Below, piece by piece: positions 7,543 through 16,590 of a DNA stretch of 64,000 nt. A model generated the notes under the pieces. It saw nothing but the letters and a program-made list of their open reading frames with translations, was not told the origin of the DNA and searched no databases. Location: NCBI GenBank assembly GCA_002419385.1, contig DIFZ01000045.1, forward strand, positions 11,868 to 75,867, given 5' to 3'. Within the stretch, counting starts at the first letter, position 1, and each line of letters opens with the position of its first letter. The DNA is from Geobacter sp. UBA5735. GTDB lineage: Bacteria; Desulfobacterota; Desulfuromonadia; Geobacterales; Geobacteraceae. Both the position numbers and the translations under genes were made by a program.

Positions 7543-9522
7543 ATGAAAGACTCCCAGGTCAGGCAGGAAAACAGGAAAAGAGTCTTTTCCTCGACGAGGG
7601 TGTTTCTCAGCAGTGTTTTCAAAGCGATACCGGACCTTATTTCCATTGTGGACAGGGATTACCGGATCGTTTTCAGCAACTGGAAAGGCGGCCACGACTA
7701 TGCGGCCACCATATCCAGCAGGCACAAGGGACACTGCTATGAAGTATACTACCCTGGACGGACATCGAGGTGTGAACCATGCCACCTTGAGGCTGTCTTC
7801 GAGACGGGGAAGCCGCTCATAACGGAAAAGTTCAACCCCCGGGTCGGCTACATGGAGATCCACGCGTTCCCCCTGTTCGACGAGGAGGGGAACGTCATCA
7901 TGGCCGGAGAATACCTGCGCAACGTCAATGAGCGGCGGCGCGCGGAAGATGCCCTGCGCGAAAAGAACCAGATGCTGGAGTCCATCATCAATTCCTCGCC
8001 GGCGGCTATCATCGTCATGAATGCTGATCACGATGTCACGCTCTGGAATCCGGAGTCGGAACGGTTGTTCGGCTGGAGCAGGGAAGAGGTCCTGGGGAAG
8101 CCCTATCCCATCGTTCCCGACGAATTCCGCGATGAATTCATTGCACATGTGCGCGATCTGAATGTGGGCGGCGCGCTCCGTTCATTGGAGACGCAGCGCA
8201 TGCACAAGGACGGGTCGCTCATCGATGTGAGCCTTTCCACCGCGCCGGTCCTGAATCTTGACGGAACGACCATCGGCTACATGGCGATGTTCGCCGATAT
8301 CCGTGAGCGGAAGCGGGCGCAGCAGGCTCTGCGCGAATCGGAGGCCAATTACCGGACCATCTTCGACGCGGCCAATGATGCCACCTTTGTCTTCGATCCG
8401 GAAAACGGCGCCATGCTTGACGTCAACCTGAAGATGTGCGAAATGTACGGCTATTCGCGAGAGCAGGTATTGCGGCTGAATGTGGAGGATCTGAGCGCCG
8501 GCGAGCCTCCCTACACCTATAATGACGTGCTCAAGAAGATCTGGAAAACAAGGTACGACAAGTCTCACTTGTTCGAGTGGCTGGCCAAGGACAGTTCGGG
8601 AAGGCTGTTCTGGATCGAGGTGAACATGAAGGGGGCGGTCATCGGGGGGGAATACAGGGTACTGGCGGTGTGCAGGGACATCGCCGAGCGCAAGGCCGCG
8701 GCAGAAAAGAACCGCAAAATGCAGGAGCGCCTCCGCCAGGTGGACAAGATGGCCGCCATCGGCACCCTGGCGTCCGGCATCGCCCACGAGATCAACAACC
8801 CGAACAATTTCATCCAGGCCAATGCCCAGTTCATCTCAGACATCTGGCCCGATATCAGCAGGATCCTCTGCCGGTATGCCGAAGACAACGGGGAATTCTA
8901 TCTCGGCAAGTTGCGCTTTTCCGAGGCCGCATCCTATATTCCCAAGATGCTCACCGGCCTGGTGGAAGGATCGCACCGCATCAACGGCATTGTCACCGGA
9001 CTGAAGGATTTCGCCCGCCAGGAAAAGACCCGGCTCGATCAAACGGTGGACATCAACAGGGTCATTGAAGCTGCCCTTTCCATGCTCCACAACGAGATCG
9101 GGAAGCATACGGACAACTTCCAATGCATACTGGCGGAAAATCTGCCGCCGGTGACGGGCAGTTTCCAGCAACTGGAACAGGTGATCGTCAATCTGACCCT
9201 GAACGCTCTCCAGGCGCTCACGTGCCGGGCCGAAGGGGTGTCTCTCGCAACCTCGTTTGTACAGTCTATCGGGGAGGTCATCGTCAAGGTCAGGGATGAA
9301 GGTGTGGGGATGTCGGACGAGGTGCGCCAGGCTATTTTCGATCCCTTTTACACCACCAGGCTTGACAGCGGCGGCACCGGCCTGGGCCTTTCCATCTGCT
9401 TCAGCATCGTCAAGGAGCATGGCGGAATCATCGAGTGCGAATCTGAACCCGGCCGGGGGACGACATTCTTCGTGAGGCTTCCGGTCCGGCATGGCGTGAA
9501 AGGGGGGGGCAGCGCATCATGA
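7543..9522 (+). CDS. PAS-domain sensor histidine kinase
   Basis: 659 residues with no membrane segment. Three PAS-like domains are visible, at about residues 20-130 (FKAIPDLISIVDRDYRIVF), 140-265 (IINSSPAAIIVMNADHDV) and 268-395 (IFDAANDATFVFDP). Next come a HisKA-like region with the H-box GIAHEINNPNNF and a HATPase domain with N-box NLTLNALQAL, G1 DEGVGM, F-box FDPFYTT and G2 GGTGLGLS. The first PAS domain has a CEPCH motif that might bind metal or sense redox. ATG 7543 has GGAGG 7 bases upstream. The stop overlaps the start of the sigma-54 activator gene (ATGA), so the two form a coupled two-component pair. Confidence 0.9.
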   Translation: MKDSQVRQENRKRVFSSTRVFLSSVFKAIPDLISIVDRDYRIVFSNWKGGHDYAATISSRHKGHCYEVYYPGRTSRCEPCHLEAVFETGKPLITEKFNPRVGYMEIHAFPLFDEEGNVIMAGEYLRNVNERRRAEDALREKNQMLESIINSSPAAIIVMNADHDVTLWNPESERLFGWSREEVLGKPYPIVPDEFRDEFIAHVRDLNVGGALRSLETQRMHKDGSLIDVSLSTAPVLNLDGTTIGYMAMFADIRERKRAQQALRESEANYRTIFDAANDATFVFDPENGAMLDVNLKMCEMYGYSREQVLRLNVEDLSAGEPPYTYNDVLKKIWKTRYDKSHLFEWLAKDSSGRLFWIEVNMKGAVIGGEYRVLAVCRDIAERKAAAEKNRKMQERLRQVDKMAAIGTLASGIAHEINNPNNFIQANAQFISDIWPDISRILCRYAEDNGEFYLGKLRFSEAASYIPKMLTGLVEGSHRINGIVTGLKDFARQEKTRLDQTVDINRVIEAALSMLHNEIGKHTDNFQCILAENLPPVTGSFQQLEQVIVNLTLNALQALTCRAEGVSLATSFVQSIGEVIVKVRDEGVGMSDEVRQAIFDPFYTTRLDSGGTGLGLSICFSIVKEHGGIIECESEPGRGTTFFVRLPVRHGVKGGGSAS

Positions 9523-10939
9523 AAACCGCAGGGGTTTTTCCCGTTCTTCTGGTTGACGACGAACAGCATATCCTGCTTTCTTCCGAATCGGTGCTCCGAT
9601 TTGCCGGCATCAGGGAAGTGAAGTCTGTCGACGACAGCCGCCAGGTAGTGCCGATTCTGGCGCAGGGAGAGATCGGGGTGATCGTTCTTGACCTGTTCAT
9701 GCCCTACGTCACGGGAAGGGATCTCCTTGCGGACATAGCCCGCGAGTATCCGCACATTCCGGTCATCGTCATGACGGCTGCCAACGAGGTGGAAACGGCA
9801 GTCGACTGCATGAGGGCAGGCGCTTTTGACTACCTGGTCAAGCCGGTGGAAAATTCCCGGCTCATTTCCAGCGTGAAAAGAGCGCTGGAAATCTGCAGCC
9901 TGAAACAGCAGGTCACTGAGCTCAGAGATCATCTGCTCACCAACCGCTTGAAGCGGCCGGATGCTTTTTCCACCATCATCACCGCCAGCCCCAAGATGTC
10001 GGCGGTTTTCCAGTACTGCGAAGTCATAGCCGAATCCCTGCAGCCCGTCATCATCATGGGTGAGACCGGGGTCGGGAAGGAGCTGATTGCCAAGGCGATT
10101 CACGACCTGAGCGGTGTCAGGGGCAAATTCGTCCCCGTCAATATCGCCGGCCTGGACGACAACATGTTTTCCGACAGCCTGTTCGGGCACAAGAAGGGCG
10201 CTTTCACCGGTGCGGACCAGGCCCGCAGCGGGCTCATCACCAAGGCTGCCGGCGGGACTCTGTTCCTGGACGAGATTGGCGACCTGAGCGACAGTTCCCA
10301 GGTGAAGCTGCTCAGGCTGCTGCAGGAGCAGGAATACTACCCGGTGGGGTCGGATCTCCCGCTGGTCAGCGATGCGCGGATTGTTGCCGCCACCAACAGG
10401 GACCTGCGCGAGATGTCGGCGGCCAAGACGTTCCGGAACGACCTCTACTTCCGACTCTGTTCACATCAGGTGCTGGTCCCGCCGCTCAGGGATCGCGGGG
10501 AAGACATCCCGCTGCTGCTCGATTTTTTCTCCAGGCCGCGGCGCAGATTTTCCGGAAAGTCACGCCGAGCTATCCGGCGGAACTGGTGACCCTGCTATCA
10601 AGCTACGATTTTCCCGGCAATATCCGGGAGCTGAAGGCAATGGTCTTCGACGCCGTGGCCAGGCACGGCTCGGGAGTCCTGGCCCTCGAGCGATTTCGCG
10701 AGGTTATCGGCAGCATGCCGGCTCCTTCCGGCCATGAATCGCTCCTTTCGGAGCGTCTGAACGACTGGCTGCTCGAATCCCGGGGCCGCTTCCCCAAGGT
10801 TCGGGAGGTGGAGGAGCTGCTGATCGACGTGGCCATGAAACTTGCCAAGGGCAACCAGGGGGTGGCTGCCTCGCTCCTCGGCTTTACCCGGCAGACGCTG
10901 AACAAGCGGCTCAAGATCCGGAAAGAGAAGGGCGGCTGA
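9519..10939 (+). pseudogene. NtrC-family sigma-54 response regulator, interrupted by an apparent frameshift
   Basis: The first frame (9519-10589) encodes a receiver with Asp in VIVLDLFMPY and Lys in YLVKPVE. It also encodes an AAA+ domain with Walker A GETGVGKELIAK, the sigma-54 contact motif GAFTGA and Walker B LFLDEIGDL. The frame fails after LLLDFF. The expected continuation (LQAAAQIFRKV, then FPGNIRELKAM, then the Fis-type helix-turn-helix GFTRQTLNKRLK) is intact in the -1 frame up to 10939. The switch falls exactly at a run of six T (10523-10528) forming the heptamer T TTT TTC, in phase for a -1 slip. One extra T would also restore the frame. So this is a damaged gene, a sequencing error, or programmed -1 frameshifting. 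It is coupled to the kinase upstream and probably controls the alcohol dehydrogenase promoter. Confidence 0.8.
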
Positions 10940-11086
10940 ACCCCGTCCACTCCGGTTTCGCCTTCCCGCGACTGTCCCTGACAGCTTTTTTCCCTCCCGG
11001 TGTGAAACATCCTCCATACGTGCACATTTTCACCCTGACAGCGCCCTGATAAGGGGAGCGCCTGCGGGTGAAAAAAACCAGCCATC

Positions 11087-11173
11087 TGTAAAAATGCTTT
11101 ACAAGGTCCCTGTAGCATTAATTTACAGCGTGTTGCAACGCGACACGCGTTTCTGCCTGCAAATACCTTTACA
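11087..11173 (+). promoter_or_regulatory. Three enhancer-like palindromes upstream of the alcohol dehydrogenase
   Basis: TGTAAA-AATGC-TTTACA (11087-11103) is a perfect inverted repeat. TGTAGC-ATTAA-TTTACA (11111-11127) and TGCAAA-TACC-TTTACA (11158-11173) are imperfect copies. They sit about 100-190 bases upstream of the predicted sigma-54 start site, the usual range for activator binding sites. Just upstream, 11027-11074 is an imperfect hairpin (TTTTCACCC with GGGTGAAAA) after the activator gene. Binding by the neighbouring activator is an inference. Confidence 0.55.
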
Positions 11174-11249
11174 CCCGCCCGATTCCGGGACTCATCCTGA
11201 AATTCCACAACCTTCCAAAATAAAACGGTTTTTTGGAACTGAATTCTTT

Positions 11250-11265
11250 CGGCATGGCCTCTGCT
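11250..11265 (+). promoter_or_regulatory. Sigma-54 promoter of the alcohol dehydrogenase gene
   Basis: The sequence CGGCATGGCCTCTGCTA has GG at 11251-11252 and GC at 11263-11264, the exact -24/-12 spacing. It matches most of the TGGCAC-N5-TTGC consensus. Transcription would start near 11276, leaving a leader of about 155 bases before ATG 11433. Confidence 0.65.
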
Positions 11266-11432
11266 ATAGGTAAGGAAGAGTTTTCTGTACGCTGGCATGG
11301 CCGGCTGGCAGACTACGGAGAGGAGGGAGGTGATGGGAGTCTGACATTTTGTGTGAAAAACCCGGGTAGTACAGAGCATAAGGCTGCAAACAGGCAATGA
11401 TGCCTGAAAACTCAATAATGGAGGAGACAGAA

Positions 11433-12596
11433 ATGGCATTGGCAGAACAGGTTTTTGATTTCTTTATTCCGTCAGTTACAAAAATGGGTATCGGTGCGGT
11501 AAAGCAACTGGGCGCAACGGCGAAGTTTCTCGGGGGGACGAAGGCTCTGCTCGTCACTGACAAAGGCATGGTAAGTCTTGGCGTCGCCGAGCAGATGAAA
11601 CAACTGCTGGAGGATGCCGGGGTTCCGACGGTTATTTATGGCGGGGCCGAGCCGAACCCCACCGATCTGAATGTTCGCGCAGGCTTGAAGATGTATACGG
11701 AGAACAAGTGCGATATGCTGGTCAGCCTGGGTGGCGGCAGTTCCCACGACTGCACCAAGGGGATCGGCATTATGGCCACGAATAACGGCGACATCCGCGA
11801 TTTTGCGGGAATCGACACTGTTCCCAATCCGCTTCCGCCTTTCATCGCTATCAACACCACCGCCGGAACGGCCAGCGAGATGACCCGGTTCGCTGTCATC
11901 ACCAATACGGACATCCACGTGAAGATGATTTTTGCCACGGCCAGAATTACCCCGACCGTTGCGATCAACGACCCGGTCCTTATGGTGGGGATGCCTCCCG
12001 CATTGACCGCATCCACCGGCATGGATGCCCTTACCCACGCAATAGAAGCGTATGTGGCTGCTCTTGCAAATCCGGTTACCGATGCCTGTGCACTGGCAGC
12101 TATTAAGCTGGTTGCCGATTATCTGCCCCAAGCCGTCGCCAACGGTGACAACCTGGAAGCCCGCGACAAGATGGCCTATGCCGAGTACCTGGCCGGCATG
12201 GCCTTCAACAATGCGGGTATCGGCATCGTCCATGCCATGGCCCACCAGCCGGGCGCCCTGCTCAACAAGCCCCACGGCGTTTGCAATGCCATCCTGCTGC
12301 CCCACGGCTGCGCCTTCAACCTGATCGCCTGTCCCCAGAGGTTTGCCGACGTCGCCATTGCCATGGGAGTGAATCCCGCGGGCCTTACCACGATGGAAGT
12401 CGCCGAGAAAGGCGTCGAAGCCATCCGCAAGCTGTCGGTATCGGTCGGCATTCCCGCAGGCCTCTCTGAAATAGGTGTCAATGAAAGCGATATCCCGGTT
12501 CTTTCGGAGAACGCCATCAAGGACATCTGCTGCCTGTTCAACCCCCGCAAGATCAAGATCGAGGATATTGCCAGGCTCTACAAGGAAGCGATGTAA
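11433..12596 (+). CDS. Iron-containing alcohol dehydrogenase
   Basis: 387 residues, the usual size of class III (Fe-type) NAD(P)-dependent alcohol dehydrogenases. GGGSSHD (100-106) is the nucleotide-binding loop. The metal ligands fall in the GMDALTHAIEAYV region, in HAMAHQPGALLNKPHG and in the His of that second block. ATG 11433 is chosen over an upstream in-frame ATG because GGAGGAGA lies 6 bases before it. The gene follows a kinase/activator pair and a sigma-54 promoter, and precedes an outer-membrane protein and a CoA transferase. This suggests regulated oxidation of an alcohol for growth. The substrate (ethanol, butanol, a diol) cannot be told from sequence. Confidence 0.9.
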   Translation: MALAEQVFDFFIPSVTKMGIGAVKQLGATAKFLGGTKALLVTDKGMVSLGVAEQMKQLLEDAGVPTVIYGGAEPNPTDLNVRAGLKMYTENKCDMLVSLGGGSSHDCTKGIGIMATNNGDIRDFAGIDTVPNPLPPFIAINTTAGTASEMTRFAVITNTDIHVKMIFATARITPTVAINDPVLMVGMPPALTASTGMDALTHAIEAYVAALANPVTDACALAAIKLVADYLPQAVANGDNLEARDKMAYAEYLAGMAFNNAGIGIVHAMAHQPGALLNKPHGVCNAILLPHGCAFNLIACPQRFADVAIAMGVNPAGLTTMEVAEKGVEAIRKLSVSVGIPAGLSEIGVNESDIPVLSENAIKDICCLFNPRKIKIEDIARLYKEAM

Positions 12597-12735
12597 CGCT
12601 GCTTCACTGTCTGCAGGGGGAAGACGGGGGCGAACGTTTCGCTCCCGTCGAGCAGGCTATTGAAAGGATAAGGGAAAAGCATCTTTCCTTGTCTGCAATG
12701 CACTTGAATAGTAATGGCACAGGAGGAAGGAAGTG

Positions 12736-13620
12736 ATGAGAAAGATTTTGATTGCGGCAGTCATATGTCTGAGCCTGGCTACATCTCAGGAATCATGGGC
12801 GGCAAATGCGCGCGATTACATCCCGCTGCCGGATGGAACCATGCTGTTTTGCACCTATTTCAAGCACATATCAGCCAGCACTTTGTATGCTGACGGCCAT
12901 AAGGCTGCCAATGACCTCGGCCTCACGGCCAACCTGGGTATTTTCAGGCCCGTGTATTACACCTCGATCGGCAAGGCACTCTACGGTGACGGCGGCCTTA
13001 TCGTTGACCCGCAGGCATTGATCGTCTTTGGTGAACAGTCCCTGGATGCGGCGAATACGAACGACTCGGGTTTCGCCGACTCTACAGTCCTTGCGACTTT
13101 CTGGTTCGTCAATGCTCCCAAAGAAAAGTTCTGGGTCGGGTTCTCCCCATATATCACCATGCCCATCGGCCACTACAACAAGAACAAGGCTGTCAACCTG
13201 GGCAACAACCGCTGGGCGTTCAAGCCTGAACTGGGAATCGTCAAGGGGTTTGGCGAGAAATTCTATGCCGACATCATCGTCAACGGCGAATTTTATACCG
13301 ACAACGATGAGTACACTACCGGAGCCGGATTGGGAAAGCTTGAACAGGATCCGGTCATCGGCGTGGAAACCCACCTGAGTCTCGACATTACCAAGCAGTG
13401 GTTCGTGTCGCTGGATTACTTCTACAACCACGGCGGCGAGAAGAAGGTAGACGGCGTCAAGCTGGCGGATTCCAAGGTGGACAGCCATGGGCTGGGGGTC
13501 TCACTGTTCTGGATGATCGGCAGCAACAACCAGCTCATGATAGAGTATCGCAATGATTTTCTGGTCAGGAACGGTCCGGCAACCGACACCTTCGGCGCGC
13601 GCTGGGCATATTTCTTCTGA
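12736..13620 (+). CDS. Outer-membrane beta-barrel protein, phenol-degradation MetA-like
   Basis: 294 residues from ATG 12736; GTG 12733 is possible, since AGGAGG lies 6-9 bases upstream of both. A signal peptide (MRKILIAAVICLSLATSQESWA) is followed by alternating beta strands rich in aromatic residues. The protein ends in Tyr-Phe-Phe, the typical C-terminal signature of an outer-membrane barrel. The pattern matches the MetA-type family found in aromatic and alcohol catabolic operons, often thought to help uptake of hydrophobic substrates. It lies 139 bases after the alcohol dehydrogenase and is followed by a strong terminator, so the two likely form one unit. Confidence 0.75.
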   Translation: MRKILIAAVICLSLATSQESWAANARDYIPLPDGTMLFCTYFKHISASTLYADGHKAANDLGLTANLGIFRPVYYTSIGKALYGDGGLIVDPQALIVFGEQSLDAANTNDSGFADSTVLATFWFVNAPKEKFWVGFSPYITMPIGHYNKNKAVNLGNNRWAFKPELGIVKGFGEKFYADIIVNGEFYTDNDEYTTGAGLGKLEQDPVIGVETHLSLDITKQWFVSLDYFYNHGGEKKVDGVKLADSKVDSHGLGVSLFWMIGSNNQLMIEYRNDFLVRNGPATDTFGARWAYFF

Positions 13621-13676
13621 CAGGCCGGAAACGGATCTGTACAATCTTTTGTCCCGAAAATCCTCCTTTTCGGTAT

Positions 13677-13706
13677 GGGCGCAGCAGGAACCTGCGCCCC
13701 TTTTTT
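13677..13706 (+). terminator. Intrinsic terminator after the alcohol dehydrogenase operon
   Basis: GGGCGCAG (13677-13684), a 7-base loop and CTGCGCCC (13692-13699) form a perfect 8-bp stem followed, one base later, by six T. It separates the dehydrogenase and porin-like genes from the CoA-transferase gene. Confidence 0.9.
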
Positions 13707-13800
13707 CCTTGCAATGACACGTACACTATGAAGCGCTGCAATGAGACATGCTGCGTACAAGGGAAATCATTCAGTCATGATTTGAGAGGGAGTCTACGAT

Positions 13801-15135
13801 ATGCATTACACGGAGTATCAGAAAAAGCTTGTTTCGGCTGCGGAAGCCGTAAAGGAAGTCAAATCTGGAGATTGGGTGGATTACGGAATATGCCTGGGCC
13901 ATCCGGTGGCAACGGACAGGGCTCTGGCGGCCCGTGCGGCAGAACTTGCCGATGTCAAGGTCCGGGGCGGTATAACCATGTGGATGCCCGAAATCCTCAC
14001 CGTGCCGGACCCGGGCAGGCACTTCACCTGGAACTCGTGGCACTGCACCGGCGTGGATCGCAGGATCATCGACATGGGCTGCGGCTACTACAGCCCCATG
14101 CGCTATTCGGAACTGCCCAAGCTGTACCGCGAAAACGTGGAAACCGTGGATGTGGCCATGTTCCAGGTTGCCCCCATGGATGAACACGGCTACTTCAATT
14201 TCGGTCCCCAGGCCTCCCACCTCATGGCGGTCTGCGAACAGGCGAAAAAGATCATCGTTGAAGTCAACCGGAACATGCCGCGTTGCCTGGGAGGATTCGA
14301 GGAAGCGATACATGTTTCGCGGGTTGATTACGTCGTGGAAGGGGACAACCCGCCTCTCGCGCAACTGCCGTCGAACGCCCTGACCGATGTGGACCGCACG
14401 GTTGCGCAGATGATCGTGCAGGAAATACCCGACGGCGCGTGCCTGCAGCTGGGCATCGGCGGAATGCCCAACGCTGTGGGGATGCTGATCGGCGAATCGG
14501 ACCTGAAAGACCTGGGCGTGCACACGGAGATGTACGTGGACGCATTCGTGGATCTCACCGAACAGGGCAAGATCAACGGGTCGCGGAAAAACATCGACCG
14601 GTTCCGGCAGGTGTTCGCTTTCGCCGCCGGAACGCGGAAACTCTACGATTTCATCCATGACAACCCGAGCATCCAGAGCTGCCCGGTGGACTATATCAAC
14701 GATGTCAACAGGGTGGCCATGATCGATAACTTCGTGTCAATCAACAACGCCGTTGAGATAGACCTGTTCGGCCAGGTATCCTCCGAGTCATCCGGAATCA
14801 GGCAGATCAGCGGCACGGGCGGGCAGCTGGATTTCGTCATGGGCGCCTACCTGTCAAAAGGCGGGAAAAGCTTCATCTGCCTGTCGTCCACCTACGGCAA
14901 AAATGACAGTGCGGGTTCGCGGATTGTGCCGACACTGACTCCCGGAAGCATTGTCACGGCCAGCAGGACATGCACGCAGTGGGTCGTAACCGAGTTCGGA
15001 AAAGTCAACCTGAAAGGGAAGAGCACCTGGCAGCGGGCTGAGGAGCTCATATCCGTGGCCCATCCCGACTTCCGCGACGATCTTGTCAGGGCGGCGGAGA
15101 AAATGAAGATCTGGAGGACAAGCAACAAGCGGTGA
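13801..15135 (+). CDS. Acetyl-CoA hydrolase/transferase family (4-hydroxybutyrate or butyryl-CoA:acetate type)
   Basis: 444 residues. Moves CoA between an acyl-CoA and a carboxylate through a glutamyl-CoA thioester. The likely catalytic glutamate is E243 in GVHTEMYVDAF. GIGGMPNAVG (about 218-227) and GTGGQLDFV (about 343-351) are the glycine loops of the family. The length matches 4-hydroxybutyrate and butyryl-CoA:acetate CoA-transferases, not the longer succinyl-CoA:acetate enzymes. GAGGGAG lies 8 bases before ATG 13801. With the alcohol dehydrogenase upstream it could activate the acid made from the alcohol, but it has its own transcription unit after the terminator. Substrate preference is not resolved. 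Confidence 0.85.
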   Translation: MHYTEYQKKLVSAAEAVKEVKSGDWVDYGICLGHPVATDRALAARAAELADVKVRGGITMWMPEILTVPDPGRHFTWNSWHCTGVDRRIIDMGCGYYSPMRYSELPKLYRENVETVDVAMFQVAPMDEHGYFNFGPQASHLMAVCEQAKKIIVEVNRNMPRCLGGFEEAIHVSRVDYVVEGDNPPLAQLPSNALTDVDRTVAQMIVQEIPDGACLQLGIGGMPNAVGMLIGESDLKDLGVHTEMYVDAFVDLTEQGKINGSRKNIDRFRQVFAFAAGTRKLYDFIHDNPSIQSCPVDYINDVNRVAMIDNFVSINNAVEIDLFGQVSSESSGIRQISGTGGQLDFVMGAYLSKGGKSFICLSSTYGKNDSAGSRIVPTLTPGSIVTASRTCTQWVVTEFGKVNLKGKSTWQRAEELISVAHPDFRDDLVRAAEKMKIWRTSNKR

Positions 15136-15263
15136 AACCAGCCCAGGTGCGGGGCCGGTGCTGATGTGCCCGTGCTCATGGTGCTGCTTGCTGCAGGATG
15201 TGGTTCCGGCAACCCTTTGAATGGTGATATACTGTTTTTTGTCCACATGAGGAGGTGTCTGAA

Positions 15264-15458
15264 ATGCCGGGGAAAATCAAGCTGATGATCGAGAAGATCC
15301 TGTCGGAACGTTCAAAGGGAAATGAACTGGTGGAAAAGATAATCAGGACGAAACTGATCCTCAAAGGGATAGATCCGGCAAGATACACGGAATCGTCGGA
15401 CGACGACCCGGTGATCATCGGGAAACTGGAAAAGATGATGCAGGACTTACCGCGCTGA
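15264..15458 (+). CDS. Small hypothetical protein, 64 aa
   Basis: ATG 15264 has AGGAGG 9 bases upstream; the in-frame GTG at 15255 overlaps that site and is rejected. The product is charged and helical (MIEKILSERSKGNELVEKII), with no Cys, signal peptide or membrane segment. It ends 16 bases before the FIST gene, so the two are probably co-transcribed. A TATACT -10-like box lies just upstream, but no convincing -35 was found. The function is unknown. Confidence 0.65.
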   Translation: MPGKIKLMIEKILSERSKGNELVEKIIRTKLILKGIDPARYTESSDDDPVIIGKLEKMMQDLPR

Positions 15459-15474
15459 AACAGGAGGGCTGCGC

Positions 15475-16581
15475 ATGTCGATCAGCATCGCGAGTTCCGG
15501 GGAAGCCACTGTCGAGCAGGCTGTTCAGGACCTGTTCGGAGCATTCAGTTCCGTCAGTATTGAAATGCTGGTTTATTTCGCTTCTACCAGGTTCGACCCG
15601 GAAGAGATAAGCGCCAGGATGCATGCTGCCTTTCCGGGGGCGGCGGTTTTCGGGTGTTCCACGGCCGGCGAGATAGTGAGCGGCAGCCTGTTGAAGGGCT
15701 CCGTGGTTGCCATGGCGTTCGACAGGGAGTCCATGCTCGACGTCAAGGTAGATGTGGTTACCAACCTGAAAAGAAAGATCAATCTCAGCGAGTCCTTCCG
15801 CTCTTTCGAGCAGCACTTCGGCGAGGCAGCAAACGAAATGAAACCGTCACAGTACCTGGGAATCATCCTCATTGACGGTATGTGCGGAGTTGAGGAGAAA
15901 GTGATGGATGCCATCGGCGACAAGACCAATGTCATCTTCATCGGCGGTTCGGCGGCTGACGATCTGCGGTTCAGGAAAACCCACGTCTATGCCAACGGCA
16001 GGTCGTACAGCGATGCCGCCGTCCTCGCGCTCCTCAAGCCGGCCGCAACCTTCGACCTGGTCAAGACCCAGAGCGTCCGCGAGATGGGCGCCGAACTGGT
16101 CGTCACCAAGGCGAACGAGGGCAAGCGGGAAATCATCGAATTCAACAACAAGCCGGCTTCGATCGCCTATGCGGAAGCCCTGGGAGTGCCCGTCCATGAA
16201 CTGGCAGCCTGCTTTCCCAGCCATCCGCTCGGTCTGGTTATCGACGGAGAGCCGTATATACGCAGCCCGACGCACATTTCCGGCGACAGCGTCCTCTTTC
16301 AATGCAGTTCGGTGAAGGGGATGCCCCTTTCCCTGCTCGAGCTGACCAATCTGATCGACGACACCAGGGATGCGCTGGAGCGGTCGAAGGCCAGGCTGGG
16401 CGGGATATCGGGGGTCATCGTGTTCAACTGCGCACATCGGGCCCTCGAGCTGGAGTACAAAAAGCTCACCCGAGCCTATGGCGAGTTGTTTGCCGACGTT
16501 CCAACCATCGGATTCAATTCCTACGGGGAACAGTGTATCGGTCACATGAATCAGACCGCTACGATGATCGTATTCAGGTAG
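15475..16581 (+). CDS. FIST-domain sensory protein
   Basis: 368 residues containing the FIST N domain (about 30-215; note FPGAAVFGCSTAGEI and NVIFIGGSAADD) and the FIST C domain (about 220-360; SHPLGLVIDGE, IVFNCAHRALEL, TIGFNSYGEQ). FIST proteins are cytoplasmic sensors thought to bind small ligands such as amino acids, and often sit near chemotaxis or c-di-GMP genes. No output domain is attached. AGGAGG lies 7 bases before ATG 15475. It is convergent with the flavoredoxin-like gene, 9 bases away. Confidence 0.88.
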   Translation: MSISIASSGEATVEQAVQDLFGAFSSVSIEMLVYFASTRFDPEEISARMHAAFPGAAVFGCSTAGEIVSGSLLKGSVVAMAFDRESMLDVKVDVVTNLKRKINLSESFRSFEQHFGEAANEMKPSQYLGIILIDGMCGVEEKVMDAIGDKTNVIFIGGSAADDLRFRKTHVYANGRSYSDAAVLALLKPAATFDLVKTQSVREMGAELVVTKANEGKREIIEFNNKPASIAYAEALGVPVHELAACFPSHPLGLVIDGEPYIRSPTHISGDSVLFQCSSVKGMPLSLLELTNLIDDTRDALERSKARLGGISGVIVFNCAHRALELEYKKLTRAYGELFADVPTIGFNSYGEQCIGHMNQTATMIVFR

Positions 16582-16590
16582 CGTTCCTAT

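Noticed and set aside
13672..13685. GG-N10-GC match resembling a sigma-54 promoter
   Set aside because: It overlaps the terminator stem, lacks TTGC at -12 and is over 110 bases from the CoA-transferase gene; probably chance.
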